DNA of 64,000 nucleotides from Typhlomys cinereus (GCA_023101885.1 JALPQD010000027.1:2098392-2162391); one strand, 5' to 3'. Shown: positions 22,324 through 34,826, numbered from the stretch's first letter. Notes: a model not told the origin generated them from the sequence alone. Numbers and translations are program-made.

Positions 22324-24925
22324 CCAAATTAACAAAATTAGAAATAAACATGGAGTTATCACTACTGATGCCTAAGAAATCCAGAGAATTATAACATCGT
22401 ATTTCAAAAACTTATACTCTGTGAAGTTTGACAACACAAAAGAGATGGATGAATTTCTAAGTAAACACAACCTACCTAAATTGAATCAGGAAGTTGTGAA
22501 TTATTTAAATAGTCCTATAACATATAAGGAAATTGAAGAAGTAATCTCAAATCTTCCCATCAAAAAATGTCCTGGACCAGATGGATTCAGCACAGAGTTC
22601 TACCAGACATTTAAGGAGTTAATAACACCAATACTCCTTAAACTGTTCCATCAAATAGCAAAGGAAGGAACACTACCAAATTCCTTCTATGAAGCTAATA
22701 TCGTTTTAATCCCAAAATCTAATAAAGACTCACTTAAAAAAGAAAACTATAGGCCGATCTCTCTGATGAACACAGATGTAAAGATTCTCAACAAAGTTTT
22801 AGCAAATCGGATTCAAAAACATATTAAAAAGACTATTCACGGGGACCAAGTAGGCTTCATCCCCAGCACACAAGGTTGGTTCAACATACACAAATCAATG
22901 AATGTAATTCATCATGTAAACCAGTCCAAAGTCCAAGACCACATGATACTCTCCATAGATGCAGAAAAAGCCTTTGACAAGATCCAACAGCCTTTTATGA
23001 TCAAAACGCTAGAGACAGTAGGAATGGAAGGAAACTTTATCAATATAATAAAAGCTGTATACAACAAGCCCACAGCAAGGATTATGCTCAATGGGGAACA
23101 ATTGGAAGCATTCCCACTTCGATCAGGAACTAGACAAGGCTGTCCACTCTCACCACTTCTATTCAATATTGTACTTGAAGTCTTAACTGAAGCCATAAGA
23201 AAAGAAAGAGACATAAGAGGGATTCAAATCAGCAAGGAAGAAGTCAAGCTATCCCTATGTGCAGATGACATGATCTTATACCTGAGTGATCCCAAAAACT
23301 TCACCAGGAAGCTCCTGGAACTAAGTGAGAAGTTCAGCAGGGTGGCAGGATACAAAATAAATGCCCAGAATGAAAAAAGTGAAAAAGCCTTGAGAGAAAC
23401 AATCCCATTTACTATAGCCCCTAAAAAAATGAAATACCTTGGTATAAACCTAACCAAGGAGGTAAAAGACCTTTACAATGAAAACTTTAAAACCCTAAAG
23501 AAAGAAATTGCAGTAGACACCAGAAGGTGGGAAGACCTCCCATGTTCCTGGATTGGCAGAATCAACATCGTAAAAATGACCATCCTATCAAAGGCAATAT
23601 ACAGATTCAATGCTATACCAATTAAAATCCCAAAGCAATTCTTTAAAGAAGTTGACCAAACAATCTCAAAATTCATATGGAAGCACAAAAGACCCATGAT
23701 AGCAAAAACAATCCTGAGTAACAAAAACACTGCTGGAGGTATTACCATACCGAACCTTAGTCTATATTACAAATCCATAGTTATAAAAACAGCCTGGTAC
23801 TGGCTCCAAAATAGACACACAGATAAGGATTGAAGACCCAGATATAAGCCCACAATATTACAGCCATTTGGTCTTTGACAAAGGGGCCCAAAGAATCCAA
23901 TGGAAAAAGAACTGCATCTTCAACGAATGGTGCTGGCAAAACTGGATCTCCACATGCAGAAGATTAAAACTGGACCCGTACTTGTCACCATGTACAAGAC
24001 TTAATTCCAATTGGATCAAGGACCTTGATATCAGGCCAGAGACTATAAAAACCATAGTTGAAAGGATAGGGAACTCCCTCGACCTGATTGGGCTAGGCCA
24101 ACATTTCCTAAACAGACATCCAATGGCACAGTCACTGCTACCAACTCTCAATAGTTGGGATCTTGTGAAATTAAAGCGCTTCTGTTCAGATAAAGAGATT
24201 GTAACGCGAGCTCAAAGGCAACCCACAGAATGGGAGAAAATCTTCACTAACCACATATCTGATAGAGCTCTACTGTCCAGAGTGCACAAAGAACTTAGAA
24301 AACTAAACATCAAGGAAACCAATGGCCCAATTAAAAAATGGGCCCTGGAACTTAAAAGAAATTTTACCAGAGATGAAATTAAAATGTCTAACAAATATCT
24401 TAAAAAATGCTCCACTTCTTTAGCCATCAGAGAAATGCAAATCAAAACTTCCCTGAGATATCATCTCACCCCGGTCAGGATGGCAAAAATCCACAATACA
24501 AACAACAACAAATGCTGGAGAGGATGTGGAAAGAGGGGAACTCTCCTACATTGCTGGTGGGAATGCAGGCTCATATAGCCACTCTGGCGAGCCGTCTGGA
24601 GATTCTTAAAGAAATTAAAGATTGAAATGCCATATGACCCTGCGATTCCACTTTTGGGTATAACCCCCCATACAGCAGAGGTTCACTTCGATAGCACAAG
24701 CACGACCATGTTCATAGCAGCACTGTTTACAATAGCAAAGACATGGAATCAACCCAAATGTCCAACAGTTGACGAGTGGATAAGGAAACTGTGGTACATC
24801 TAAAAAATGATGAATTACTGGAATTTGCCAGGAAATGGATGTCATTAGAAACAATTATATTAAGTGAAGTATCCCAGATCCAGAAAATTAAGCACCGTAT
24901 GTACTCCCTAATAGGTGGCTCCTAA
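22324..24925 (+). pseudogene. ORF2: L1-B ORF2 fragment (broken reverse transcriptase)
   Basis: Contains the reverse-transcriptase region (open 22421-23833) and the C-terminal region (open 23868-24578). Lesions against the copy at 29999-33823: CAA to TAA at about 22373, F to C in the FADD catalytic motif (CADD, near 23262), an in-frame 27-bp deletion near 23363, an 8-bp deletion near 23825 that ends the RT frame, CAG to TAG at 24576-24578, and a ~26-bp deletion near 24803. The endonuclease domain is absent through 5' truncation. Non-functional. Confidence 0.93.
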
Positions 24926-25245
24926 TATCAAACCCACCCAGCCCATCTTGAGACACTCATAGGTAAATCTATGTATTACCTACAGTAATTGCAAGGATTA
25001 TGAACAGGAGGGATGGGGTTGGAGGGCCACACCAGAAACAAGGAGAGAAGTGACCAGGTTACAGTAGAGAAAATAGGCCTCCATCAAGGACTGCAAGAAA
25101 GTAATGTGACATCTAGTTAAGTTCACAGACATTCGTTCCTGATCATTTACAACTAAGGGAGTATGAACTCACCAGAAGGGGAAGGCATATAGTCCGGCAG
25201 ATTAAAAAGTAACCATTTTGCAAATGGGTGATTGACCCCTCCCAT

Positions 25246-25287
25246 TGCCAAATGCCATATGACCCTGCGATTCCACTTTTGGGTATA
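25246..25287 (+). repeat. Internal duplicate of ORF2 sequence in L1-B 3' UTR
   Basis: About 38 bp from 'aaatgccatatgaccctgc' to 'cttttgggtata' repeats bases 24627-24664 of the same element. It replaces ~27 bp of normal 3' UTR. It carries the variants of this copy (gcgattcc, gggtata), so it was copied from the element itself. Confidence 0.85.
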
Positions 25288-26012
25288 AGTATTACATCTA
25301 CCCTTGAATGTGCTCATATAATAAGACTCCAGTTTAACAGCTTTCTGTCTCTGGCCAGGGGGTGACATACAGTGCCCATCACAATGGAGTGAAGGGCATT
25401 GCAGGAGCAACAAAACTGCAAAAGAAAATCAACGAACCACTATCCAGAACTTCAGAGACTCTATATCAACCACCTAGAACTAGGCCAGACTAATCTCTCC
25501 CCATCCTGAAGCTCAGGGAAATTTGTGGAAGAGGGGGCGGTAAGAGTGTAAGAGCAAAAGGATGGGAGGAGCAATGATTTGCAAGATACTTCACACAAGT
25601 TAGGGCCGAAGCAATCATAATTGGACATTGCATGCCCGGCGCAATGTCCAACACACTATTGACCTCACAAAGTCTAGCATCTGCCAAAGGCACCAAGATC
25701 CTTGGAGGCAAGGGATTAACAGCCACAGTAGTGTTTCTATGCTTAAGGGGAACACAGGAAAGGGTTCAAGGTAATGCCACTGGGTCCTTGTACGTCATCG
25801 GAGAGGAGGGCCCATAGGAGAGTCAGGCATGCACAAGAAAGGACTCTGGGAATTGGGGCGGGAGGCACGGGGGGGGGGATGGGGCGGGAGGGGTGAGGGG
25901 AGGAAGAACAGGGGGTTCGGAGGGAGGAGGAGGGAGGGAGGGAACTGGTGTACCTATTAAGTTTGTATGAGCTGAAATAATAATAAAAATGTATTTAAAA
26001 AAAGTAAAAAGA

Positions 26013-26175
26013 ATGCTCAACAAGTCTTGTCATTGAGAATAAAGGCAATAATAAGTCCATATTCTCCATCATATAATCCCTTTTGGGAAGCCACTAAAGA
26101 AGGAGTCAGGTACATAAGAAATGAATGGACATGCTAAGATAAAAGAACAGGCATTAAATTCAGTATTAAAATGAG
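26013..26175. other. Unassigned flank of L1-B
   Basis: No feature recognised. Confidence 0.5.
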
Positions 26176-26405
26176 ACCATGGGGTTGGAGAAATGACCGG
26201 CTGTATAAAGATGTTGATCCTTAAACGTGACAACTCATTTTCAATTCCTAGAACTTATGTTAAGGTTGGAGGAGAGAAGTGATTCCACAAAGTTGTTGTC
26301 CACATGTACACCATGGCAAGCATGTCCCCCCACCATGCTCATGTATGCACACACAGATCCAGATCCAGGCATGTGTGCACAGACACATGATAAATAACGT
26401 GAAAA
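26176..26405 (+). repeat. tRNA-derived SINE (B2/B4-like), plus
   Basis: Starts 'atggggttggagaaatgacc' and has degenerate B-box 'ttttcaattcctagaac' and a CA/TG-containing end 'catgctcatgtatgcacacac'. Strongly diverged. Confidence 0.5.
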
Positions 26406-26549
26406 GTAAAGAAGAGGTGGTATGAGATGGGTAGCTCAGGAGTCAGAGCAGCCGCACTTGAATCTGCCATTTCTTCTTTTTGGTCCCAGGTTATTTAACC
26501 TGCCTTTTTTCCTTACTGCTAAGATGAAGATGATGTCTTCCCTGTAAAT

Positions 26550-26940
26550 CAATGGAACAATCCAGTCATGGTCTGACTGTGAGTTGCCTGTGTGTTGTGC
26601 CTGAGTCTCTAGATGATGTTAATGTTCAGCAAAGTTGTGGCAGTTTTAGGAGGTGGAACCTTGCTAGAGGAAGAGACATCACAGGGAACACGCCCTTGAG
26701 GTATGACAAGTTCAGCTTGTTTCCTCCAGTCCTTTCCTCTTGCTCTCCCTGCCTCCTGATGTCGGCAGTGACCTGAACCAGTCACTGCTTCTGGCTCCAA
26801 CCATGCCTTCTGCTATTTGATTCCTACCACAGTGTACTATATCCCTCCAGGAACTATAAGACAAATAGGTTCTGCCTTTCTCCTCTCAGTTGTTTGAGTC
26901 TGAGTACTGCCGCACAACAAAAGAAAATTAACTGCAACAC
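26550..26940 (+). repeat. R2 repeat, plus copy
   Basis: Shares with the 35.9-kb copy the block 'ggaggtggaaccttgctagagga' (26649-26671) and the overall layout, ending 'gccgcacaacaaaagaaaatta'. Diverged. Confidence 0.6.
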
Positions 26941-27377
26941 AGATATACCATTTATAATGAAGTGTATACTAATAAAAAACCAAATACCGCTAAATTTTAA
27001 TAATTTTTGTAATATTTTTATCTTCATCTTAGGAACCGATATCTGTATGGTAAAGAAAAATTTAAAGATAACTCTCTGGAGAGGAGTTAAGCAAGTGTGC
27101 CATTGATACCTGTGAAAGGAGGCAGAGAGAGGAAGACCTTGCCGCTTTCTCAGCAGCATGCAGCTTTTGACATTTGTGCCACAAGAATGACTTTTTATAT
27201 TTTTATCCTTTATAGAAGCAACTAAATTCAATAAATATCTAAAGCTTCTACAGCTTCTTTATATTTATCACAATTTTGTTTCATTCTTTTAAATAAGTCT
27301 AGGAGAGACAGAAGTAGCTCAGAGAAAAAGAAAGAGGGTATGCTCAGTGTACGCAAGATCTTGGGTTTGATGCCTGT

Positions 27378-27417
<40 letters not shown>

Positions 27418-28270
27418 CTTCAATAATATTTAATAGTTTAATATGAAATCGGCACAGAATAAGGTCCCTTCTTGGTAAAATTATCCTTAGTCAGAAACCC
27501 TAAGTGACAACTGATATTAAATATGAATATTTCTTAGTGAAATAAATCAGACATTTCTAAAAATTCATGGTTTTTAAGTAAGTGTGTGCTTTTTTTAAAA
27601 TCAGAAGCCATTGTACTAAATAAATGAAAGTAGAACCTATTAGTTGATCAGACACATAGGACTTGCCTGACCTCAAACCGGACTGACCCGTGAATATCAA
27701 AGCCCTGCCTGGAGGTCCAGCTAGTGCCCACTTGTAAGAATCTGTGCCCGGCTCCTGTCTTGGCAAGTTCCCTGCCCAGGGCTGTTATGTCTCACGTATC
27801 TCTGGGGAATGGATGCAGGACTAGGCATCCTCCTGACACTGGCCACCTGGCATTTTCCAAGATGCTTTTGTTCTTGTGTCCAGAAAGCCTTTCTCCTCCC
27901 CCAACATTGCATCATGTTTCCTCTGAGTCATGTTGGATACCATGTCTTCTACATTGCGTTTCCTGTACTGTGTCCCTGAGTTCCATCTTTGAATCCCCAC
28001 AGCAGTGTCACAAGTGCTATATGAGCATTCATTCGTGCAAGATATTTACTGAACCATGTACTTTATGCTATATCTGTCTGTATATATGTCTCATTCTCTC
28101 TGACCTAAACTCATTCTCTGGGAGTAAATGGTGTGCTATACTCATTTGGAAGATCCACACCATTCTTTCAAAGAACAAAACTTCCAAAGGCTCCCTGGAT
28201 GATTATATAAATGAACACTAGTAGGCCTTTGGTGAATTGCCCTGGTTACTTTGTCTTTCATTTTTGGAAG
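26941..28270. other. Unassigned, with ID-like scrap and microsatellite
   Basis: 27300-27375 resembles a degenerate ID SINE ('gaagtagctcagagaaaaag ... cttgggtttgatgcc'). 27377-27416 is (TC)n(AC)n. An open frame of 165 codons (27724-28221) shows no domain I recognise and is not called a gene. Confidence 0.5.
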
Positions 28271-28312
28271 CTTGAGGTTGGGGAGATGGCTCATTCATTA
28301 AAGTGTTTGCTG
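28271..28312 (+). repeat. B4-like SINE, left part (split by L1-1)
   Basis: Head 'cttgaggttggggagatggctc' and A-box-like sequence up to 'aaagtgtttgctg'. It resumes at 34840 after the L1, so it was present before L1-1 inserted. Confidence 0.85.
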
Positions 28313-28879
28313 ACGCGCGGTCCAGCCGGGCCTCAGCCCGCGCCCTAGGACCCCAGGTCAGCCCACAGGGACCCGGCTCCGACTCCCACCATCCAGCGGG
28401 AGCCGCGCGGGGGGCCGAGGGACGAGGAGGACCTCCCCCTGCGCCCGGGCCCCGCCCCAGCTGCCCTCGGGTTAAATAGCTCCACGCCGATCGTCCCTTC
28501 TCACCCCACCCCACTCCGCTGGTCGGGACGCGCACGCGCGGTCCAGCCGGGCCTCAGCCCGCGCCCTAGGACCCCAGGTCAGCCCACAGGGACCCGGCTC
28601 CGACTCCCACCATCCAGCCGGAGCCGCGCGGGGGCCTAGGGACGAGGAGGACCTCCCCCTGCGCCCAGGCCCCGCCCCAGCTGCCCTCGGGTTAAATAGC
28701 TCCACACCGACGCGCCCATCCTCTCTTTTCACTCCACCCCGCTCCACTGGTCGGGACACGCGCGTGGTCCAGCCGGGCCTCACCCCGCGCCCTAGGTAAG
28801 TCCCCGTTCGGGCCCCAACCACCAGTACCCCAGGCCAAATAATTCAGTTTAGTGAAATTGAGAGATCTTAAGAGTTAAA
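28313..28879 (+). promoter_or_regulatory. L1-1 5' UTR: tandem GC-rich promoter monomers
   Basis: Two and a bit tandem units. The landmark 'ggtccagccggg' recurs at 28319, 28540 and 28766, spacing 221 and 226 bp. Each full unit is CpG-rich and has 'gggttaaatagctcc', a TATA-like box. Tandem monomers acting as the RNA polymerase II promoter are known for mouse L1s. The proximal unit ends with AG|GTAAGT (28794-28801), a strong splice-donor match, followed by ~80 bp of unique leader. CpG density suggests it would be a methylation target. Confidence 0.9.
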
Positions 28880-29845
28880 ATGACAATGCCAAAGTCAAAG
28901 TGCAAATCCATGAGAAGCAACACTCAAGTAAACAAATTTCCCACTGAAGAAATTAATCCCATGTTAGACTCCAACAAGAACAAACCCGTGGAAAAAGGCC
29001 AAGAAAGCCTCACCCAGGATAAGGTCTTCCAAAATATGATCATTACCATGTTCAATACTATGAAAGAGGAAATCAGGGAGGAATTACATAATCGAATCAA
29101 TCGCTTTGAAGAGGAACACAACAGACATCTGGAGGAGTTGAGAAAAACAGTGCAAGAAACAAAAAGTGGCATAGAGCAGTTAAAACAAACTCAAGCAGAA
29201 TTTAAAACTGAGCTAAAAGACAAGTTATCTTCAACCCAGAACGCCACAGAGAGTCTTACCAACAGAACTAATGAAGCAGAAAACAGAATTTCAGACCTTG
29301 AAGATAAAGTGGGAGTACTAACCAGCTCAATGGAAGAGGTTGTTAAAGCCAAAAAGATACTTGAGAGAAATATCCAAGAGATATGGGACACCCTGAAGAA
29401 GCCTAACATGCGTATTCATGGAATACCAGAGCAAGAATCTCAAAATACCACCCCTGAGGAAATTTTTCAAACGATCATCAAGGAAAACTTTCCTCATCTA
29501 AAAAAGGAGAGGCCCATTCATATACAAGAGGCATTCCGCACCCCAAACAGATACGACCAAAATAGAAGCACGCCACGGCAAATAATAGTTAAAACACTCC
29601 ACATTCAAGATAAAGAACTGGTGCTGAGAGCTTCAAGGGAGAAAAAACAAGTCACTTTTAAAGGTAAACCTATTAAAATAACAAATGACTTCTCAGTCGA
29701 AACAGTAAAAGCAAGAAGAGCTTGGAGAGACATACTTCAAATATTGAATGAGCAAAAATGTCAACCCAGGCTGATTTACCCTTGCAAAACTATCAGTCAT
29801 GATCGAGGGAAAAAGAAAAATTTTCCAGCACAAAGACAACTTTAA
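28880..29845 (+). CDS. ORF1: L1 ORF1p, C terminus frameshifted
   Basis: ORF1p is the trimeric RNA-binding chaperone that coats L1 RNA in the cytoplasmic particle. Visible layout: a basic N terminus (residues 1-45), a heptad-like coiled coil (about 50-165), an RRM-type domain (about 172-268, with GIPEQE and TPRQIIVK) and the start of the C-terminal domain with the conserved RRAWRDI (279-285). An extra T at about 29782, not present in L1-D at 56719-56723, shifts the frame after Pro301. The last 20 residues are therefore unrelated, and about 55-60 normal C-terminal residues are lost. The truncated C-terminal domain should weaken RNA binding. The start is ATGACAATG, the same as in L1-D. Confidence 0.9.
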   Translation: MTMPKSKCKSMRSNTQVNKFPTEEINPMLDSNKNKPVEKGQESLTQDKVFQNMIITMFNTMKEEIREELHNRINRFEEEHNRHLEELRKTVQETKSGIEQLKQTQAEFKTELKDKLSSTQNATESLTNRTNEAENRISDLEDKVGVLTSSMEEVVKAKKILERNIQEIWDTLKKPNMRIHGIPEQESQNTTPEEIFQTIIKENFPHLKKERPIHIQEAFRTPNRYDQNRSTPRQIIVKTLHIQDKELVLRASREKKQVTFKGKPIKITNDFSVETVKARRAWRDILQILNEQKCQPRLIYPCKTISHDRGKKKNFPAQRQL

Positions 29846-29998
29846 TGGATACATGGCCACCAAACCAGGCCTTCAAAAACTGCTAGAAATGATACTCAAG
29901 CGTGAAGAAAAAAACAGGCATATCCAGGAGAACAGAAGGCAAATATAACACCATTAAAAGCGAAGCAATATACTTATAAAAGCTACTAAATATAATAA

Positions 29999-32900
29999 AT
30001 GTCAGGTATTAACAATAGTTTCTCCATTATAACACTAAATGTTAATGGACTTAATTCACCGATCAAGAGACACAGATTACGAACTTGGATTAAAAATCAC
30101 AATCCATCAATCTGTTGCCTGCAGGAAACCCATCTCACCACAAAAGATAGGCACGCTCTAAAAATAAAAGGCTGGTCAACAATTCTACAAGCAAATGGAA
30201 GCAGAAAACAGGCAGGGGTAGCCATTATGCTATCAGACAAAGTGGATTTCAAACCAAAAAAAATTATAAGAGACACGGATGGATACTACATCTTAGTCAC
30301 AGGTACAATTCACCAGGAAGATTTCACAATACTGAGCATATATGCACCCAATATGGGCCCCTCCACATTCATTAAGAAAACCCTACAGCGTCTAAAGCAA
30401 GAAATCAACCCCCAAACGATAATTCTTGGGGACTTCAACACCGCCCTCTCAACATGGGATAGATCAACAGGTCAAAAGCTTAACAGAGACACTTTGGAAC
30501 TTAATCAAACCCTGAAAGAAATGGACCTTACAGATCTCTATCGAACTTTTCACCCACGCACCAAAGAATACACATTTTTCTCAGCAGCACACGGAACTTT
30601 CTCCAAAATAGATCACATATTGGGCCACAAAATGAATCTACACATATACAAGAAAGTTGAAATTCTAACCTGTGCCCTATCAGACCACCACGGCCTAAAG
30701 CTGGACATCCACAACACATCAAACAAGAGAAAATACACTAACTCCTGGAAACTTAACACTATGATGCTGAATGAGAACTGGATTCAGGAAGAAATTAAAA
30801 AGGAAATTCAAGATTTCCTGAAAGTGAATGATAACGAAAATACAACTTACCAAAATCTCTGGGACACAATGAAAGCTGTTCTAAGAGGTAAGTTCATAGC
30901 TCTTAATGCCCACGTCAAAAAAATGGAAACATCAGAAATAAACAACTTAACAATGCAGCTTAAAGCTTTAGAGAAACTACAGCAATCTGATCCCAAAAGC
31001 AGTAGAAGAGAAGAGATTAGCAAAATAAGGGGAGAAATATCTGAAATCGAGACTAAGAAAATGATAGAAAAAATCAACCAATCAAAAAGCTGGTTCTTTG
31101 AAAAAATCAACAAGATTGATACACCCCTAGCTAAACTAACCAAAAGCAAGAGAGAGAAAACCCAAATTAACAAAATTAGAAATGAACATGGAGTTATCAC
31201 TACTGATACCCAAGAAATCCAGAGAATTATAACATCATATTTCAAAAACTTATACTCTGTGAAGTTTGACAACACAAAAGAGATGGATGAATTTCTAAGT
31301 AAACACAACCTACCTAAATTGAATCAGGAAGTGGTGAATTATTTAAATAGTCCTATAACATATAAGGAAATTGAGGAATTAATCTCGAATCTTCCCACCA
31401 AAAAATGTCCTGGACCAGATGGATTCAGCACAGAGTTCTACCAGACATTTAAGGAGTTAATAACACCAATACTCCTTAAACTGTTCCATCAAATAGCAAA
31501 GGAAGGAACACTACCAAATTCCTTCTATGAAGCTAATATCGTTTTAATCCCAAAACCTAATAAAGATTCACTTAAGAAAGAAAACTATAGGCCGATCTCC
31601 CTGATGAACACAGACGCAAAGATTCTCAACAAAGTCTTAGCAAATCAGATTCAAAAACATATTAAAAAGATCATTCATGGGGACCAAGTAGGCTTCATCC
31701 CCGGCACACAAGGTTGGTTCAACATACGCAAATCAATAAATGTAATTCATCATGTAAACAAGTCCAAAGTCCAAGACCACATGATACTCTCGATAGATGC
31801 AGAAAAAGCTTTTGACAAGATCCAACAGCCTTTTATGATCAAAACGCTAGAGACAGTGGGAATGGAAGGAACCTTAATCAATATAATAAAAGCTATATAC
31901 AACAAGCCCACAGCAAGGATTATGCTCAATGGGGAACAATTAGAATCATTCCCACTTCGATCAGGAACTAGACAAGGCTGTCCACTCTCACCACTTCTAT
32001 TCAATATTGTACTGGAAGTCTTAGCTGAAGCCATAAGACAAGAAAGGGACATAAGAGGGATTCAAATCGGCAAGGAAGAAGTCAAGCTATCCCTATTTGC
32101 AGATGACATGATCTTATACCTGAGGGATCCCAAAAACTCCACCAGGAAGCTCCTGGAACTAATTGAGAAGTTCAGCAGGGTGTCAGGATACAAAATAAAT
32201 GTGCAAAAATCAGAGGCCTTCCTATATGCCCAGAATGAAAGAAGTGAAAAAGCCTTGAGAGAAACCATCCCATTTACTATAGCCCCTAAAAAAATGAAAT
32301 ACCTTGGTATAAACCTAATGAAGGAGGTAAAAGGCCTTTACAATGAAAACTTTAAAACCCTAAAGAAAGAAATTGCAGAAGACACCAGAAGGTGGAAAGA
32401 CCTCCCTTGTTCCTGGATTGGCAGAATCAACATCATGAAAATGACCATCCTACCAAAGGCAATATACAGATTCAATGCTATACCAATCAAAATCCCAAAG
32501 CAATTCTTCAAAGAAGTTGACCAAACAATCTCAAAGTTCATATGGAGGCACAAAAGACCCAGGATAGCAAAAACAATCCTGAGTAACAAAAACACAGCTG
32601 GAGGTATTACCATACCAAACCTAAGTCTATACTACAAATCCATAGTTATAAAGACAGCCTGGTACTGGCTCCAAAATAGACACACAGATCAATGGATAAG
32701 GATTGAAGACCCAGATATAAGCCCACAAAGTTACAGCCATTTGGTCTTTGACAAAGGGGCCCAAAGAATCCAATGGAAAAAGAACAGCATCTTCAACAAA
32801 TGGTGCTGGCAAAACTGGATCTCCACATGCAGAAGATTAAAACTGGACCCGTACTTGTCACCATGTACAAGACTTAATTCCAATTGGATCAAGGACCTTG

Positions 32901-33823
32901 ATATCAGGCCAGAGACTATAAAAACCATAGTTGAAAGGATAGGGAACTCCCTTGAGCTGATTGGGCTAGGCCAACATTTCCTAAACAGACATCCAATGGC
33001 ACAGTCACTGCTACCAACTCTCAACAGTTGGGATCTTGTGAAATTAAAGAGCTTCTGTTCAGATAAAGAGATTGTCATACGAGCTCAAAGGCAACCCACA
33101 GAATGGGAGAAAATCTTCACTAACCACATATCTGACAGAGCTCTACTGTCCAGAGTGCACAAAGAACTTAGAAAACTAAACTCCAAGGAAAACACTGGTC
33201 CAATTAAAAAATGGGCCCTGGAACTTCAAAGAAACTTTACCAGGGATGAAATTAAAATGTCTATCAATTATCTTAAAAAATGCTCCACTTCCTTCGCCAT
33301 CAGGGAAATGCAAATCAAAACTTCCCTGAGATATCATCTCACCCCGGTCAGGATGGCAAAAATCCACAATACAAACAACGACAAATGCTGGAGAGGATGT
33401 GGAGAGAGGGGAACTCTCCTACATTGTTGGTGGGAATGCAGGCTCATACAGCCACTCTGGCGAGCCGTCTGGAGATTCTTAAAGATATTAAAGATTGAAA
33501 TGCCATATGACCCTGCTATCCCACTTTTGGGAATAACCCCCCATGCAGCAGAGGTTCGCCTCGATAGCACAAGCTCGACCATGTTCATAGCAGCACTGTT
33601 TACAATAGCAAAGTCATGGAATCAGCCCAAATGTCCAACAGTTGACGAGTGGATAAGGAAACTATGGTACATCTATACAATGGAGTACTACTCAGCCATC
33701 AAAAATGATGAATTACTGGAATTTGCTGGGAAATGGATGTCATTAGAAAGAATTATATTAAGTGAAGTATCCCAAACCCAGAAAATTATGCGCCGTATGT
33801 ACTCCCTAATAGGTGGCTCCTAG
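29999..33823 (+). CDS. ORF2: L1 ORF2p, intact endonuclease/reverse transcriptase
   Basis: 1274 residues, near the usual ~1275-1281 for mammalian L1. ORF2p nicks DNA and primes reverse transcription of L1 RNA at the nick. The apurinic/apyrimidinic-type endonuclease (1-240) keeps N14, E43 (LQETH), Y115, D145 and N147 (LGDFN), D205 (KIDHI) and D229-H230 (SDHHG). The reverse transcriptase (about 440-780) has the catalytic FADD at 700-703. The C-terminal Cys-rich motif starts at Cys1130 (CWRGCG, HCWWEC). No internal stop. The start ATGTCAGG lies 153 bp after the shortened ORF1; translation in L1s is thought to be by re-initiation. All key residues are present, so catalytic activity is plausible but untested. 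Confidence 0.95.
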   Translation: MSGINNSFSIITLNVNGLNSPIKRHRLRTWIKNHNPSICCLQETHLTTKDRHALKIKGWSTILQANGSRKQAGVAIMLSDKVDFKPKKIIRDTDGYYILVTGTIHQEDFTILSIYAPNMGPSTFIKKTLQRLKQEINPQTIILGDFNTALSTWDRSTGQKLNRDTLELNQTLKEMDLTDLYRTFHPRTKEYTFFSAAHGTFSKIDHILGHKMNLHIYKKVEILTCALSDHHGLKLDIHNTSNKRKYTNSWKLNTMMLNENWIQEEIKKEIQDFLKVNDNENTTYQNLWDTMKAVLRGKFIALNAHVKKMETSEINNLTMQLKALEKLQQSDPKSSRREEISKIRGEISEIETKKMIEKINQSKSWFFEKINKIDTPLAKLTKSKREKTQINKIRNEHGVITTDTQEIQRIITSYFKNLYSVKFDNTKEMDEFLSKHNLPKLNQEVVNYLNSPITYKEIEELISNLPTKKCPGPDGFSTEFYQTFKELITPILLKLFHQIAKEGTLPNSFYEANIVLIPKPNKDSLKKENYRPISLMNTDAKILNKVLANQIQKHIKKIIHGDQVGFIPGTQGWFNIRKSINVIHHVNKSKVQDHMILSIDAEKAFDKIQQPFMIKTLETVGMEGTLINIIKAIYNKPTARIMLNGEQLESFPLRSGTRQGCPLSPLLFNIVLEVLAEAIRQERDIRGIQIGKEEVKLSLFADDMILYLRDPKNSTRKLLELIEKFSRVSGYKINVQKSEAFLYAQNERSEKALRETIPFTIAPKKMKYLGINLMKEVKGLYNENFKTLKKEIAEDTRRWKDLPCSWIGRINIMKMTILPKAIYRFNAIPIKIPKQFFKEVDQTISKFIWRHKRPRIAKTILSNKNTAGGITIPNLSLYYKSIVIKTAWYWLQNRHTDQWIRIEDPDISPQSYSHLVFDKGAQRIQWKKNSIFNKWCWQNWISTCRRLKLDPYLSPCTRLNSNWIKDLDIRPETIKTIVERIGNSLELIGLGQHFLNRHPMAQSLLPTLNSWDLVKLKSFCSDKEIVIRAQRQPTEWEKIFTNHISDRALLSRVHKELRKLNSKENTGPIKKWALELQRNFTRDEIKMSINYLKKCSTSFAIREMQIKTSLRYHLTPVRMAKIHNTNNDKCWRGCGERGTLLHCWWECRLIQPLWRAVWRFLKILKIEMPYDPAIPLLGITPHAAEVRLDSTSSTMFIAALFTIAKSWNQPKCPTVDEWIRKLWYIYTMEYYSAIKNDELLEFAGKWMSLERIILSEVSQTQKIMRRMYSLIGGS

Positions 33824-34826
33824 TACCAAACTCACCCAGCCCACATTGAGACACTCAAAAGTAAACCTATGTAACACAGTAATTGCAAGGATTATGAACA
33901 AGAGAGATGGATTAGGAGGGCCACACCAGAAACAAGGAGAGAGGGGACCATGTTACAGCAGAGAAAATAGGCCTCCATCAAGGTCTGCAAGTAAGTAATG
34001 AGAAACCTGGTTAAGTTCACAGACGTTCTTTCCTGATCTCACCAGAAGGGGAGGGCATATAGTCTAGCAGATAAAAAGTAATCATTTTGCAAATGGGTGA
34101 TGGACCCCTCCCTCACTGAGGTTTCCTACTCTTATTACATCTACCCTTGAATGTGCTATTACAACAAGACTCCAGTTTAACAGCTTTTTGTCTCTGGCCA
34201 GGGGGTGACATACAGTGCCCAGCAGAATGGAGTGAAGGGCATTGCAGGAGCAGCAAAACTGCAAAAGAAAATCAAAAAACCGCAATCCAGAACTTCAGAG
34301 ACTCTATATCAATCACATAGAACTAGGACAGCCTAATCTTTCCCCATCCTGGAGCTCAGGGACATTTGCGGAAGAGGGGGCGGTAAGATTGTAAGAGCAA
34401 AAGGATGGGAGGAGCAACGATTTGCAAGATTCTCAACAATAGTTGGGGCCAAAGCAATCATAATGGGACTTTGCATGCCCTGCGCAATGTCCAGCGCACT
34501 GTTGCCCTCATAAAGTCTAGCATCTGTTAAGGGCACCGAGACCCCGGAGGCAAGGGATTGACAGCCATAGTAGTGATCTTATGCTTAAGGGGAACAAGAG
34601 AAAGGCCTTATGGAAATGCCACTGGGTCCTTATATGTCATCGGAGAGGAGGACCCAGTGGAGAGTTAGGCGTACACAATAAAGGACTCTCTGGGAATTGG
34701 GGGGGAGGCACTGGGGGAAGGGGAGGGGGAGGAGGAGGTTCGGGGGGAGGAGGGGGGAGGGAGGGAACTGGTAAAAAATTTTAAAATGTATAATTAAATT
34801 TTTAATAAAAAAAAAGAGGAAAAAAA
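33824..34826 (+). other. L1-1 3' UTR
   Basis: About 1 kb after the ORF2 stop, with the G-rich purine tract at 34697-34770. It ends in mixed A-rich DNA (34785-34829) instead of a long pure poly(A). No reading frame of note. Confidence 0.9.

Larger units (their letters stand above)
22310..26012 (+). mobile_element. L1-B: 5'-truncated LINE-1 with 14-bp TSD
   Basis: The L1 body runs from about 22324 to 25998. It starts inside ORF2 before the reverse transcriptase, followed by the 3' UTR, a G-rich tract and an A-rich end. It is flanked by AAAAAGTAAAAAGA at 22310-22323 and 25999-26012. The site reads TT|AAAAAG, the preferred L1 endonuclease cleavage type. Close in sequence to L1-1. Confidence 0.95.

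Noticed and set aside
22912..24445. Minus-strand open frames inside L1 ORF2 copies
   Set aside because: Antisense shadows of ORF2; the same frames recur in every copy because the sense sequence is conserved.
27724..28221. 165-codon open frame
   Set aside because: No domain, no splice or promoter context; expected by chance in this much sequence.
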